From assembly GCA_019058365.1 (NCBI GenBank), contig JAHPZE010000007.1, positions 1 to 64,000 of the forward strand: DNA of 64,000 bases, written 5' to 3'. Positions within the stretch are counted from its first letter, which is position 1, and each line of letters starts with the position of its first letter. The position numbers were made by a program, and so were the translations under genes. Shown here piece by piece: positions 26,919 to 35,941 of the stretch. The DNA is from Promethearchaeota archaeon. GTDB lineage: Archaea; Asgardarchaeota; Lokiarchaeia; Sigyniarchaeales; SOKP01. The notes below the pieces were generated by a model. That model saw only the letters and a program-made list of their open reading frames with translations. It was not told where the DNA came from and did no database searches.

Positions 26919-27839
26919 ATGAATTTTATAGAGGATTTAATTCAATTAATAAAAGAAAAAAAAAGTGTTGTCTGTATGGGACTTGATCCCAGAATGGATA
27001 ATGAAGGAGAAATTCCTCAATATCTAATTGAAGAAATAAAAGAGCCAAATAAAATCATTATTGAATTTAATAAAATATTAATCGAAAATACATATGAATT
27101 AATTCCTGTTATTAAACCCCAAATAGCTTTCTATGAAAAATATGAAGCCTTAGGTGCTTTAAAGGAAACTATAAAATTTGCACATAAAAGAGGTTTGCTG
27201 GTAATTTTAGACGCGAAGCGAAATGATATTGGAAGTACATCTGAAGCGTATGCTTATTCAATATTTGAGAATATAAAAGTTGATGCTTGTACTATTAATG
27301 CATATTTAGGTTTTGATGGAGTTAAACCTTTTTTAGAATACAAAGAAAAAGGAGTTTTTGCTCTTGTAAAAACATCAAACCCTAGTAGTGCAGAATTTCA
27401 AGATTTATTTAGCATAAGATTAGAAGAGATTCCTAAGAATGTTATTGAATATGAAGTAGAGAAAAAGATTTTAAAAAGGAATTATATTCAGCTTGCTGAG
27501 CTTATACATAATTGGAACAGGAATTTAGCAAAGTTTTCTAATTTCACTAATTTAGGAGTTGTTGTAGGGGCAACTTATCCTCGGGAATTAAAAAAAGTGC
27601 GAGAAATTGTAAAAAATTCTTTCATATTAATACCTGGCTACGGTGCTCAAGGTGCTCAAGCGAAGGACATTAAAAATGGTTTTTATAAGAATGGATTAGG
27701 CGGAATTGTAAACTCTTCAAGGAGTATAATTTACGCGTACCATAAAAATAGAAATTATTCCCAAGAGAACTTTGGAAAAGCCGCTAGAGATGAGGTAATT
27801 GAAATGAATAAGAAGATCAACAGAGAAATAATGAACTAA
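26919..27839 (+). CDS. pyrF: Orotidine 5'-phosphate decarboxylase, type 2
   Basis: Last step of UMP synthesis: OMP to UMP plus CO2, cytosolic. The catalytic tetrad signature DAKRNDIGST (about residue 90) is complete. VVCMGLDPRMD opens the barrel, and ILIPGYGAQGAQ with NSSRSI forms the phosphate site near the C-terminus. The length of 306 residues fits the longer type 2 (PyrF/UMPS-like) group rather than the 220-residue archaeal type 1, so this version may have been acquired from bacteria. Single gene, convergent with a small membrane-protein gene. Confidence 0.92.
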   Translation: MNFIEDLIQLIKEKKSVVCMGLDPRMDNEGEIPQYLIEEIKEPNKIIIEFNKILIENTYELIPVIKPQIAFYEKYEALGALKETIKFAHKRGLLVILDAKRNDIGSTSEAYAYSIFENIKVDACTINAYLGFDGVKPFLEYKEKGVFALVKTSNPSSAEFQDLFSIRLEEIPKNVIEYEVEKKILKRNYIQLAELIHNWNRNLAKFSNFTNLGVVVGATYPRELKKVREIVKNSFILIPGYGAQGAQAKDIKNGFYKNGLGGIVNSSRSIIYAYHKNRNYSQENFGKAARDEVIEMNKKINREIMN

Positions 27840-27843
27840 TTTG

Positions 27844-28251
27844 TTAAAGACTTCCTCCTAAACTTGAAGCAATAGTAACCATAGCGAATACAATTGGAAT
27901 TACAATAAAAAACATAACAACAATAGATCTTTTTAAACCAATTCGATGAATTAAATTAATAATGTTCACATCTATAAAAACAGCAAAGAAAACCACTAGC
28001 ATTATTATACCTGGATCTCCTTGAAATCTCCCAATCATCCCATATAAGATTAAAGGAGAACCAATAAAAAAAATAACTCCAAATTGAATACCAAAGCTAG
28101 CAACAACCCATTTCAAATTTTTTTTTACCTCAGCCTTAGTGATAAGTAAACCAATCTTTAAAAGTAATATATCAAAAAGGATCAGCATGATTGCGGGAAT
28201 AATTGGTCCCATACTAGTAGTCGCAAATTGAAAAAACATTAATATCACCAA
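27844..28251 (-). CDS. Small four-helix membrane protein, unknown
   Basis: A 135-residue protein with four strongly hydrophobic segments (about 10-32, 45-70, 75-97, 108-130) joined by short charged loops, including GLLITKAEVKKNLK and NLIHRIGLKRS. No motif that I recognise. The start at 28251 lies about 180 bp from the divergent hdrA operon; it ends four bases from the pyrF stop. Probably an integral membrane protein. Confidence 0.6.
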   Translation of the reverse strand: MVILMFFQFATTSMGPIIPAIMLILFDILLLKIGLLITKAEVKKNLKWVVASFGIQFGVIFFIGSPLILYGMIGRFQGDPGIIMLVVFFAVFIDVNIINLIHRIGLKRSIVVMFFIVIPIVFAMVTIASSLGGSL

Positions 28252-28427
28252 ATAAATCTTAATTATTTTAGGTTTTAAAAAATCAATTTTTATTTAAAAT
28301 AATTTTTAACTATAAGAAACATTTTATTAAAACAATTTAAATTTAATTAATTAGTATAGATTTGTATTGATTATATATTAATGAAATAGGAGGAAATATA
28401 AAAGAGATTAGATAAAGGTAATATGCA

Positions 28428-30407
28428 ATGGTAGAAACTAAAGACGAAACAGTTCAATATGACGAAGAAATACCAAGGATTGCTGTGTTTATCTGCCAAT
28501 GAGGTTTAAATATTGCTGAAATTATTGATACTAAAGCATTAGTAGAATTTTCAAAAACTCTTCCCGGGGTTGTCGAATCTTTAGACTACATCAGTCTTTG
28601 TACCGAACCTGGTGCTGAATTCATTAAAGAAAAAATGATTGAAAGTAATGCAAATAGATTAGTTATAGTATCTTGTACTCCTAAAACTCACGAACCCGTT
28701 TTTAAAAGTGTGTTAGAATCAATGGGAATAGATCCATCTTACCTTGAATTTGCTAATATCCGAGAACATTCTAGTTTTGTGCATAAAAAGGATAAACCTG
28801 GTGCTCAAAGGGTTGCGGAAGACATAATCCGATCTGCTGTGGCAAGAGCTTCGGTTTTAGAGAAAATTTTGGTTAAAGAAGTGGATATAACAAAAACCGC
28901 TTTAATTATTGGTGGAGGAGTAGCAGGATTATCAGCAGGGATTGATCTCGCTGAAGAAGGATTTGAAGTGCATTTAGTGGAAATAAGTCCTACAATAGGT
29001 GGTAAAATGGCTAAATTGGATCGTACTTTTCCTACAGATGATTGTAGTATATGAATATTAGGGCCAGTAATGTTACAAGCAGCAAGAACACCTGGGCTCA
29101 AAATGTATACATATAGTGAAATTGAAGATGTTTCTGGTTTTGTTGGGAATTTCACTGTAAAAATAAGAAAAAGAGCACGGTATGTAACAAATGATTGTAA
29201 CGGGTGTGGAGCATGTTATGAAGTGTGTCCTGCATATGGATATAATGAATTCAACGAGGGAATGGATTCAAGAAAAGCTATATATGGAGCATTTGCCCAA
29301 GCAGTTCCCTCTTTAGCTCAAATTGATATGGAACGATGTATCAAATGTGAATTGTGTAAAGGTGTTTGTGAGCTAAATGCGATTGATTTCGATCAAAAAG
29401 ATGAAATTGTTGAAATAAAGGCGGGTTCAATTGTTGTTGCAACTGGTTGGGATGAATTTGAACCGCCAACTGGATATTTAGGTTATAATAAATATCCCAA
29501 CGTAATTACTCAATTAAAACTTGAAAGAATGTTAGCTCCAAATGGACCCACGGTAGGACATTTAATAAGACCTTCGGATAGAAAAGAACCACAGAGAATA
29601 TTATTCATTCAATGTGTTGGGTCAAGGGATTTAAACATGAATACATATTGTAGTTCTGGTGTATGTTGTATGATTTCTATAAAAAATAGTAAATTGATTA
29701 AACAACATTATCCAGAGGCAGATATTTCAGTTGCTTATATAGATATGCGAGCTGCTGGAAAAGATTATGAAGAATACTTCACACTTTCGAGAAAAGAAGG
29801 TATTAAATATATAAGAACAAATATCAGTAGAATCAAGGAAGATCCAGATACACATAATTTAAAAATAATAATGCAAAATACGTTAGGATCAGGTGGATTA
29901 AGAGAATTTGAATTTGATTTAGTAATACTCTCTGCTTCAATGGTTCCTGCTACTGGTGTTAAAAAAATCGAAAAGTTACTTAAAATGGAAACTAGCCAAG
30001 ATGGGTTCTTTAAAGAATTTCATGCTAGATTAAATCCTATTGACACAAAAATTCCCGGAATAGTCCTTGCAGGAGCTAGTCAAGGTCCAAAATCTATAGT
30101 TGAATCTATAGCACAAGGTAGAGCAGCAGCATCTTCACTTGCTAGACTTATGGGTAAAGATAAATATCGGATTTTACTGATCCGTGGATCTGTTGATAAA
30201 AAACGATGTGCGAAATGTGGATTATGTGAGTTAAATTGCCCATATGATGCCATAAGTCTAACAGATGAGGGAGCTGAAGTGAATGAGATCTTATGTAGTG
30301 GTTGTGGGAGCTGTTTAGCTAACTGTCCTTCAGAAGCCATAACCCTTAGATATTATAGAGAACCCCAATATGAAAAACAAATAGACGCAATTTTAGAGGA
30401 AATATAG
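28428..30407 (+). CDS. hdrA: HdrA flavin electron-bifurcating subunit, selenoprotein with two Sec
   Basis: Heterodisulfide reductase subunit A, 659 residues including two TGA-encoded selenocysteines. TGA at 28500-28502 (residue 25) falls in FICQ-U-GLNIAEI, where Cys is conserved in the N-terminal motif. TGA at 29052-29054 (residue 209) falls in DDCSI-U-ILGP, matching the DCSxC motif. The frame before, between and after both codons is perfectly HdrA-like. The FAD motif LIIGGGVAGLSAG is near residue 157, inserted ferredoxin-type Cys motifs are CNGCGACYEVC and CIKCELCKGVC, and a C-terminal 2[4Fe-4S] domain carries CAKCGLCELNC and CSGCGSCLANC. It bifurcates electrons between ferredoxin and a disulfide or other acceptor. 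The AGGAGG at 28388 is far upstream; ATG 28428 is the start giving a normal N-terminus. mvhD follows after 13 bases. Confidence 0.92.
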
Positions 30408-30420
30408 AGGGGTGAATTTA

Positions 30421-30891
30421 ATGAATGAGACATCAAATAATGATATAAAAATTTTAACATTCCTTTGTTGGAAATGAGGTTATGGTGCTGGAGATATGGC
30501 TGGAACGATTCGAGCACAATATCCAGCTACATTGAGACCTGTTAGGATCAATTGTTCAGGAAGAATTACACCATCTTTAATGATGCGTGCAATAGGTAAA
30601 GGTGCTGATGGGGTTGCTATTGGGGCTTGATACAAGGGTGAATGTGATTATGAAACTGGAAATTTAGTTGCCGAAAGGAATGTCATTTATACAAAAGAAA
30701 TTTTGAAGACAATTGGACTCTCCCCTGAACGAATTCAAATGTTTCATTGTAGTGCCGCTGAGGGAACGCGATTTCAAAGTGAAGCAACTCGTATTTCAGA
30801 AACGATCAAAAATTTAGGCCGCAATCCTTTAAAAGATTCTAATTCTTCTAAGAAAGAGGAGAAGGAATCAAAAAAGAAAAAAACCGAATAG
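30421..30891 (+). CDS. mvhD: MvhD-type iron-sulfur subunit, selenoprotein with two Sec
   Basis: Small [2Fe-2S] subunit that links HdrA to its electron donor (hydrogenase or formate dehydrogenase). The 156-residue frame contains two TGA codons. One at 30475-30477 (residue 19) is in LCWK-U-GYGAGD, where the family has a Cys pair followed by YGGAD. The other at 30628-30630 (residue 70) is in IGA-U-YKGECDY, where the family has C-H-P-G-D-C. The surrounding RINCSGRITPSLMMRAIGKGADG is highly typical. The protein ends in a Lys/Glu-rich tail not usual for the family. It follows hdrA with a GAGGGGTG ribosome site. No hydrogenase genes are near, so the donor is encoded elsewhere. Confidence 0.9.
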
Positions 30892-30915
30892 AATGACCCT
30901 TTCAAGTAAATTTTA

Positions 30916-30956
30916 GTTGAATTGGGACTAACCTGGTGAAGGTTTCGGAATTCAAT
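30916..30956 (+). promoter_or_regulatory. Candidate SECIS hairpin in the 3' UTR of mvhD
   Basis: Twenty-five bases after the mvhD stop, TTGAATT (30917-30923) pairs perfectly with AATTCAA (30949-30955). Inside, AACC (30930-30933) pairs with GGTT (30941-30944) around the loop TGGTGAA. A GGGACT/TCGG internal loop separates the two stems. Archaeal SECIS elements lie in 3' UTRs and have a lower stem, purine-rich internal loop and short upper stem, so place and shape fit. I cannot test it against the Lokiarchaeal SECIS consensus. It is also the only candidate serving the four Sec codons of the operon. Confidence 0.5.
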
Positions 30957-31056
30957 AGTTTTAAATTTATATATAAATTTTATATCTTTCTTTTAAGTTT
31001 TTATTTTAAAAATTATTTTCTAATTTACTAATAATTTTTATTAAAGTGAGTTTAAG

Positions 31057-32355
31057 ATGGGAAAAGATCCTGAAAAGCAATTAAAGAAAGCGAACCAGCT
31101 TTATAAAGCAATGCAATACAAAAGAGCTGCAAAATTATTTAATATCGTTGGCAATAATTTCCTAAACTTAGGGGATTATAAAACTGCTGAAGAATGTTTT
31201 TTTAATGCTGCTAAAAGCGCTATTAATGAGGATAAATATTTACACGGTTTAGAATTTCTAAGGAATACGGCAAATGCATCTCTTCTTAATAATAATTTCT
31301 CTGATGCTTATCAAATCTTTAAGAATGCACTTAATTATATTCCTAGTTTGCATAATCCTTCAGATCGTGATTATCAATTCATTTTATTTTCATGTTTATC
31401 TTATTTGTGTTTATTTTTAGAAGGAAAACAAGAAGAAGGTTTGAATTTAGTAAAAAAAAACAAAACCTATGTAAATGATACGTATTTTAAAGAAAATTCT
31501 CTAATCAAGTTAATTAAGAATTTAACAGTCGCTATAAAAGATAAAAATGAGAATTATATAAAAAAAATTGAAAATAATTTTGAAAATTATAAATTCTATG
31601 AAGGCGAAAGTTGTCTAGCAAAAAAAGCCTTGGTATTAGCAAAAACAATTGTTGCTTTAATAACCAAATCGAGTTTTGATAAGAATGTATATACAACTAA
31701 TGATATTATAACTTTAACACTAACTATTGATACAACCCCTCTTTTAGATATTTCAAATGATCCTTTTTATAATTATAATATAAATGAATTAAAAATTACT
31801 AAAATTAGTATAACCCTGTCAGATAATTTTACATCTCATAAAAAACTAGAATTACCAATCATAATAACACCAGGTAAGAGTTCTCAAATAGATTTATTAA
31901 TAAAACCTCATTTTCAAATGGAAAAACCTTTTATTGGACCAATTCTGTTAAATTCTGAATTAGATGGGAATTTAAAATTCTTTTACGAAATTCCTGAAAC
32001 ATTCTATCCAAACTTAATATCTCCTCCCCCTACATTGGATATTTCAATAAAAAGATTAAGACCACCTCTTATTGGTCAATCTTTTCCTTTAGAAATTCTT
32101 GTAGAAAATAAAAGTGAAGGTGATGCTCTAGATCTTAATATAGAAGTAGAATTTCCTGAGAATCTTAAAGTGATGAGAGGTACATTAAAAAAACAAATAT
32201 ATTCCCTTAGATCTAATGAAAATATGAAATGGGAAATTAATCTCAAACCACTTGAAGCTGGAGATTATTCTATTAAGGTAAAAATAACTTTTAAGGATCC
32301 AGATCAAAATCAAATTGGAGAAATAAAAGATTTCCCTCTTTTAATAAAATTATAA
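31057..32355 (+). CDS. TPR-like alpha-solenoid protein with C-terminal beta-sandwich domains
   Basis: A 432-residue cytosolic protein. Residues 1-205 are helix pairs of TPR/SNAP-like character (QLYKAMQYKRAAKLFNIVG, DYKTAEECFFNAAKSA, NNFSDAYQIFKNALNYI). Residues 215-432 are beta-rich with two Ig/CARDB-like sandwiches, the second from PTLDISIKRLRPPLIGQSF to the end. There is no signal peptide. The combination of a solenoid followed by appendage-like sandwiches recalls eukaryotic trafficking and adaptor proteins, but similarity is only architectural here. Start ATG 31057 has GTGAG just upstream. It lies alone between the selenoprotein operon and AMP phosphorylase. Confidence 0.65.
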   Translation: MGKDPEKQLKKANQLYKAMQYKRAAKLFNIVGNNFLNLGDYKTAEECFFNAAKSAINEDKYLHGLEFLRNTANASLLNNNFSDAYQIFKNALNYIPSLHNPSDRDYQFILFSCLSYLCLFLEGKQEEGLNLVKKNKTYVNDTYFKENSLIKLIKNLTVAIKDKNENYIKKIENNFENYKFYEGESCLAKKALVLAKTIVALITKSSFDKNVYTTNDIITLTLTIDTTPLLDISNDPFYNYNINELKITKISITLSDNFTSHKKLELPIIITPGKSSQIDLLIKPHFQMEKPFIGPILLNSELDGNLKFFYEIPETFYPNLISPPPTLDISIKRLRPPLIGQSFPLEILVENKSEGDALDLNIEVEFPENLKVMRGTLKKQIYSLRSNENMKWEINLKPLEAGDYSIKVKITFKDPDQNQIGEIKDFPLLIKL

Positions 32356-32407
32356 ATTCAATTTGTTTTATATATCTCTATCTTAAAATAAAAAGTGAGA
32401 AAACTAG

Positions 32408-33976
32408 ATGAAATTAAAAGTTAAAGAAATTAATTTTGAAACCGGAAATGCGAAAGATATTGTTTTAAATATTAAGGATGCTCAAGAATTAGGACAAAAA
32501 GCAGGAGAACGCGTTATAGTAAAAAATATTAGATCAAAATCTATTGAAGAAAAGTACTGGGTAGCAATAATACAAATAGATTTCCTAGGTTCTATTGTTG
32601 AACCTGGAGAAATTGGAGTATTTCTTAATCTTTTAAGAGAGAAAAAAGATTTAAAAAATGAAATGATTGTCTCTGTGAGACCAGCAGATCCACCCGACTC
32701 TTTTAGATTTATACAAAAAAAAATAAAAGGACAAAAACTTTCTAGCGAAGAAATAAATAATATTATATCTGATGCGGTTTCTGGATCCCTATCACGGATA
32801 GATCTAGCAGCATTCATAACAGGAGTATCTATTAATGGCATGGACAACGAAGAAATGACGGCTTTAACTCTATCGGAAACTAGGAGTGGAGAAATATTTT
32901 ATTTCGGAATGGATGTCTACGATAAACATAGCACAAAAATCTATATTTCGTAGGTTTTGTTAAAAGGTGGCGTCCCAGGGAATAAGGTATCTCTAATTAT
33001 CGTTCCGATTGTCGCTGCTGCCGGATTAACTATTCCAAAATCTTCAACAAGAGCCATAACATCCCCATCAGGTACAGCAGATTCAATGGAGGTCTTAGCT
33101 CCTATTGCATTTAATCCAGAAGAATTAAAAAGTATTGTATCTGAACAAAATGCATGTATAATCTGGGGTGGAGCTCTTGAAACTGCTCCAGCAGATAATA
33201 TTCTAATAGAAATTGAGCGTCCTTTACATATGGATCCCATAGGTCTTATGATACCGTCTATTCTAACAAAAAAGCTTTCATTAGGAGTTAAAAAGCTTGT
33301 TCTTGATATACCTGTAGGGGAAGGCACTAAATTTCCTACAATCGATAAAGGAAAACAGTTTGCTTATTTATTTAAAGAAATTGCTGCAAATGTTGGAATT
33401 GAAGCAGAATGTGCGCTCACCTTGGCTCATCAACCTATAGGTCATGCGGTCGGTCCTGCTTTAGAAGCTAAAGAAGCACTTACATTATTACGTGATTATT
33501 CTGCTGGACCAAACTCTTTAATAGAAAAGTCTACTGATTTAGCTGGTATTCTTCTTGAAATGAGCGGAAAGGCTCAAAAAGGTATGGGACAAAGCTTAGC
33601 GAAAGATATTTTACGCTCTGGTAAAGCTTATGAAAAAATGAAAAAAATTATCGAAGCTCAGAAGGGAGATCCAGAAATAAAACCCGAAGATATTAAGCTA
33701 GGACCATATATTAAAGAATTTTTTGCTTCTAAAGATGGATATATAGTTGATGTAAATAATTCAATAATAAATCGAATCGCAAAAACTACAGGTTGCCCCA
33801 ACTCGAAGAGTTCAGGTGTAGAGATAATTAAAAAACAAGGTGCAAAAATAAAAGAGGGAGAATTAGTATTTAGAGTCTATTCCCATAATGAATCTAAATT
33901 AAGAAAGGCAGAAAAAATTTATAATAGTACGGGAGGTCCAATTCGTCTAGGAGGAATGTTGATTGAAAGAGTATAA
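32408..33976 (+). CDS. deoA: AMP phosphorylase (DeoA family), interrupted by a TAG-bearing insert
   Basis: Archaeal AMP phosphorylase converts AMP and phosphate to adenine and ribose-1,5-bisphosphate. The N-terminal domain (about 1-85) and start of the catalytic domain run to VYDKHS, then TAG stops the frame at 32951-32953. The same frame continues with GGVPGNK, PIVAAAGLTIPKSSTRAITSPSGTADSMEVLAP and the full C-terminus to LGGMLIERV. The conserved motif KHSxGGVPG is thus split by about 10 codons (TKIYIS-stop-VLLK) that fold as a hairpin. Without them the length is about 512, near the family norm. A TTG at 32957 could restart translation and give a two-piece enzyme. Otherwise it is a new pseudogene or is restored by splicing or bypass. 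Confidence 0.85.
32933..32966 (+). other. Hairpin insert inside the AMP phosphorylase gene
   Basis: ACAAAA-a-TCTA (32933-32943) pairs with TAGG-TTTTGT (32951-32960), leaving one bulged A and a 7-nt loop TATTTCG; the T-G contact is a wobble pair. It lies exactly between the conserved KHS and GGVPG codons and is followed by TAAAA. The in-frame TAG is in the 3' arm. An alternative overlapping stem pairs CTACGA (32917-32922) with TCGTAG (32948-32953). No clear flanking direct repeat is seen. Confidence 0.55.
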
Positions 33977-34178
33977 ACCCTCTTTTTTCATAAAATGCGA
34001 GTAGAAACTCCCTACTATTGCTTTAATAAAAAAGAAGCGAGCAAATATAGGGATTAGGAAGGGAAAAGGATAAAAAGAAAAAAAGGAATAGGTATTTAGG
34101 ATTTGGTAAATTTGCCAATTATCTTATAATCAAAATCAGATTGAATTTCAAAAATATTAAATCTTTAAAAATAGTTAT

Positions 34179-35669
34179 ATGCCTTTAACACCAAAAGCCA
34201 TTTATGATGACTTCGAGAATGGAGATTTAGATAAATCTTTTGCGGTAGAATTATTGATAACGTTAATAGATAATTCAGATAATATAGAAACCCGAATAGA
34301 AAGCATTAGGTATTTAAATAGAATCTCATTGAACGATGAGGATACTTTTAAATATCTAGAACAATTGATGATTTCTGATTTAAATGAAAATGTTAGAAAT
34401 TTGACTTGTGAAGTCCTAAAAAATCACTATTTAGAAAAAGTTCTAGCTCCAATTTCTTGGATGCTTGATCACGATCAATCATTAAAGTGTTTAATAACGG
34501 GGATTTCTGCATTATCTGAAATTAATTCAAAAGATTCTAAAGAAATTCTCATTAATAAGCTAAATAGACTATACTCTAAAGAAAACAAATATAATATAAA
34601 GGATCTCTTTAAAGAAGTAGAAATTGAGAGTTTAGGATCTCAAGATCTTGCTGAGATCTTATTAAATTATTACATAATCTCTTTTTTAAAAACTAAATAT
34701 GGGTATATAAATTTTGAATATAATAATATGGGTTATATCACAAGACTAGATTTATCTAATGTAGACCCACAAGGTATTTCTTTGCCTAATTATCTTAATT
34801 CTATATTCTCTCTTAAATTTCTAAGGTTTTTTGACTTACGATTTAATCACTTAATTAAATTACCAGAAATATCAAATGAATCAACTTCAGTCATATCTAT
34901 GGATTTAAGTTATAATAGTCTAATCAATCTTACCAAATCTATTGAAAAGATAAAATCATTAAAAACCTTAAATTTAAAATCTAATAGGTTAAGATCTCTT
35001 CCAGACACTTTAGGTAATCTAAAATTTCTTCAGATACTAAATCTAAGAAATAATATGCTGAAAAAGATTCCTAAATCAGTATCATCTCTTGAATCACTAA
35101 AAAATTTAGATTTGCATGGAAACAAATTAATTTCAATTGATTTTAAATTAAGTAGCTCAATTCGGGGACTGGAATTAGGATGGAATAATTTTGGGAAATT
35201 CCCTACTAACATTAAATATCTTACTTTTTTGGAAAAATTAGGTATGAGTGGAAATAAATTAAAGAAAATACCAAAATGGATTTCTTTATTTAATTCATTA
35301 AAAATATTAGACTTATATGATAATGATATTATGAGCTTACCCGATTCGATTGGGGACTTAAAATCTTTAAAAATATTAACATTACGAAATAATCACCTTT
35401 CTAGCTTACCAGAATCAATTATTTATTTAAAAAATCTTAAGGTACTTAATTTAAGTTGGAATAATTTTACCTCTTTACCTGATTGGATTGGAGAACTTTC
35501 ATCTTTAGAAGAATTAAATTTATGGGGAAATAAACTTGAAATACTCCCCAAATCAATCAGTTCATTATCAAATCTAAAAATGTTAGATTTAACTTTCAAT
35601 AGATTTGAACAAATTCCACCATTTTTGAAAGAATTAGAAAGAAAAAATAGACTTACTATAAAACTTTAA
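34179..35669 (+). CDS. HEAT-like/leucine-rich-repeat protein, copy 1
   Basis: A 496-residue cytosolic protein. Residues 1-150 form a helical HEAT-like domain (TPKAIYDDFENGDLDKSFA, IESIRYLNRI, LMISDLNENVRNL) shared with two other genes in the window. Residues 190-490 hold about 12 leucine-rich repeats of about 23 residues with the pattern LxxLPxxIxxLxxLxxLdLxxNxL, close to the Ras-binding (SHOC2-like) and bacterial LRR classes. There is no kinase, GTPase or signal peptide. Such proteins bind partner proteins; the partner is unknown. The ATG follows AAAATAGTTAT with no ribosome site, so the mRNA may be leaderless. Confidence 0.8.
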   Translation: MPLTPKAIYDDFENGDLDKSFAVELLITLIDNSDNIETRIESIRYLNRISLNDEDTFKYLEQLMISDLNENVRNLTCEVLKNHYLEKVLAPISWMLDHDQSLKCLITGISALSEINSKDSKEILINKLNRLYSKENKYNIKDLFKEVEIESLGSQDLAEILLNYYIISFLKTKYGYINFEYNNMGYITRLDLSNVDPQGISLPNYLNSIFSLKFLRFFDLRFNHLIKLPEISNESTSVISMDLSYNSLINLTKSIEKIKSLKTLNLKSNRLRSLPDTLGNLKFLQILNLRNNMLKKIPKSVSSLESLKNLDLHGNKLISIDFKLSSSIRGLELGWNNFGKFPTNIKYLTFLEKLGMSGNKLKKIPKWISLFNSLKILDLYDNDIMSLPDSIGDLKSLKILTLRNNHLSSLPESIIYLKNLKVLNLSWNNFTSLPDWIGELSSLEELNLWGNKLEILPKSISSLSNLKMLDLTFNRFEQIPPFLKELERKNRLTIKL

Positions 35670-35695
35670 TTGATAATGAAAAAGAATGAAATAAA

Positions 35696-35941
35696 ATGGG
35701 AAAAAAATCTATTATCGATATAGAAATTAATGAAGAAAGATGTACTGGATGTTTAATCTGTGCATTATGGTGCTCTTATACCAATTATAAGACTTTTAAT
35801 CCTTCACGAGCAAATTTAAAAATTCAAGATAGATATGGTTTAAGACCTAAGATTATTTTCTTAGACACCTGTAAAAAGTGTGGTCAATGTGCTCAACATT
35901 GTCTTTATGGTGCGTTAAATATTATGGAGGGATCAAACTGA
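35696..35941 (+). CDS. Ferredoxin-like 2[4Fe-4S] protein, partner of the aldehyde oxidoreductase
   Basis: An 81-residue Fe-S protein with Cys motifs CTGCLICALWC (about 17-27) and CKKCGQCAQHC (about 61-71), a two-cluster arrangement with a 33-residue spacer resembling AorB/HybA-type electron-transfer subunits. It overlaps the following AOR gene by one base (ATGA type), so the two are translationally coupled and it very likely receives the electrons from aldehyde oxidation. Start ATG 35696 is 26 bases after the LRR gene stop. Confidence 0.85.
   Translation: MGKKSIIDIEINEERCTGCLICALWCSYTNYKTFNPSRANLKIQDRYGLRPKIIFLDTCKKCGQCAQHCLYGALNIMEGSN

Noticed and set aside
28500..29054. hdrA as a pseudogene broken by two stops
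   Set aside because: Both TGA codons replace conserved cysteines, the frame never shifts, and mvhD shows the same pattern, which fits selenocysteine.
32951..32953. TAG in AMP phosphorylase as a pyrrolysine codon
   Set aside because: The family has no special residue there, the TAG lies in extra sequence absent from the family, and TAG ends several ordinary genes in the window.
35878..35941. Upstream start for the aldehyde oxidoreductase inside the ferredoxin gene
   Set aside because: The extra residues are out of family, and ATG 35941 gives the standard GYTGKIL start with a coupled overlap.
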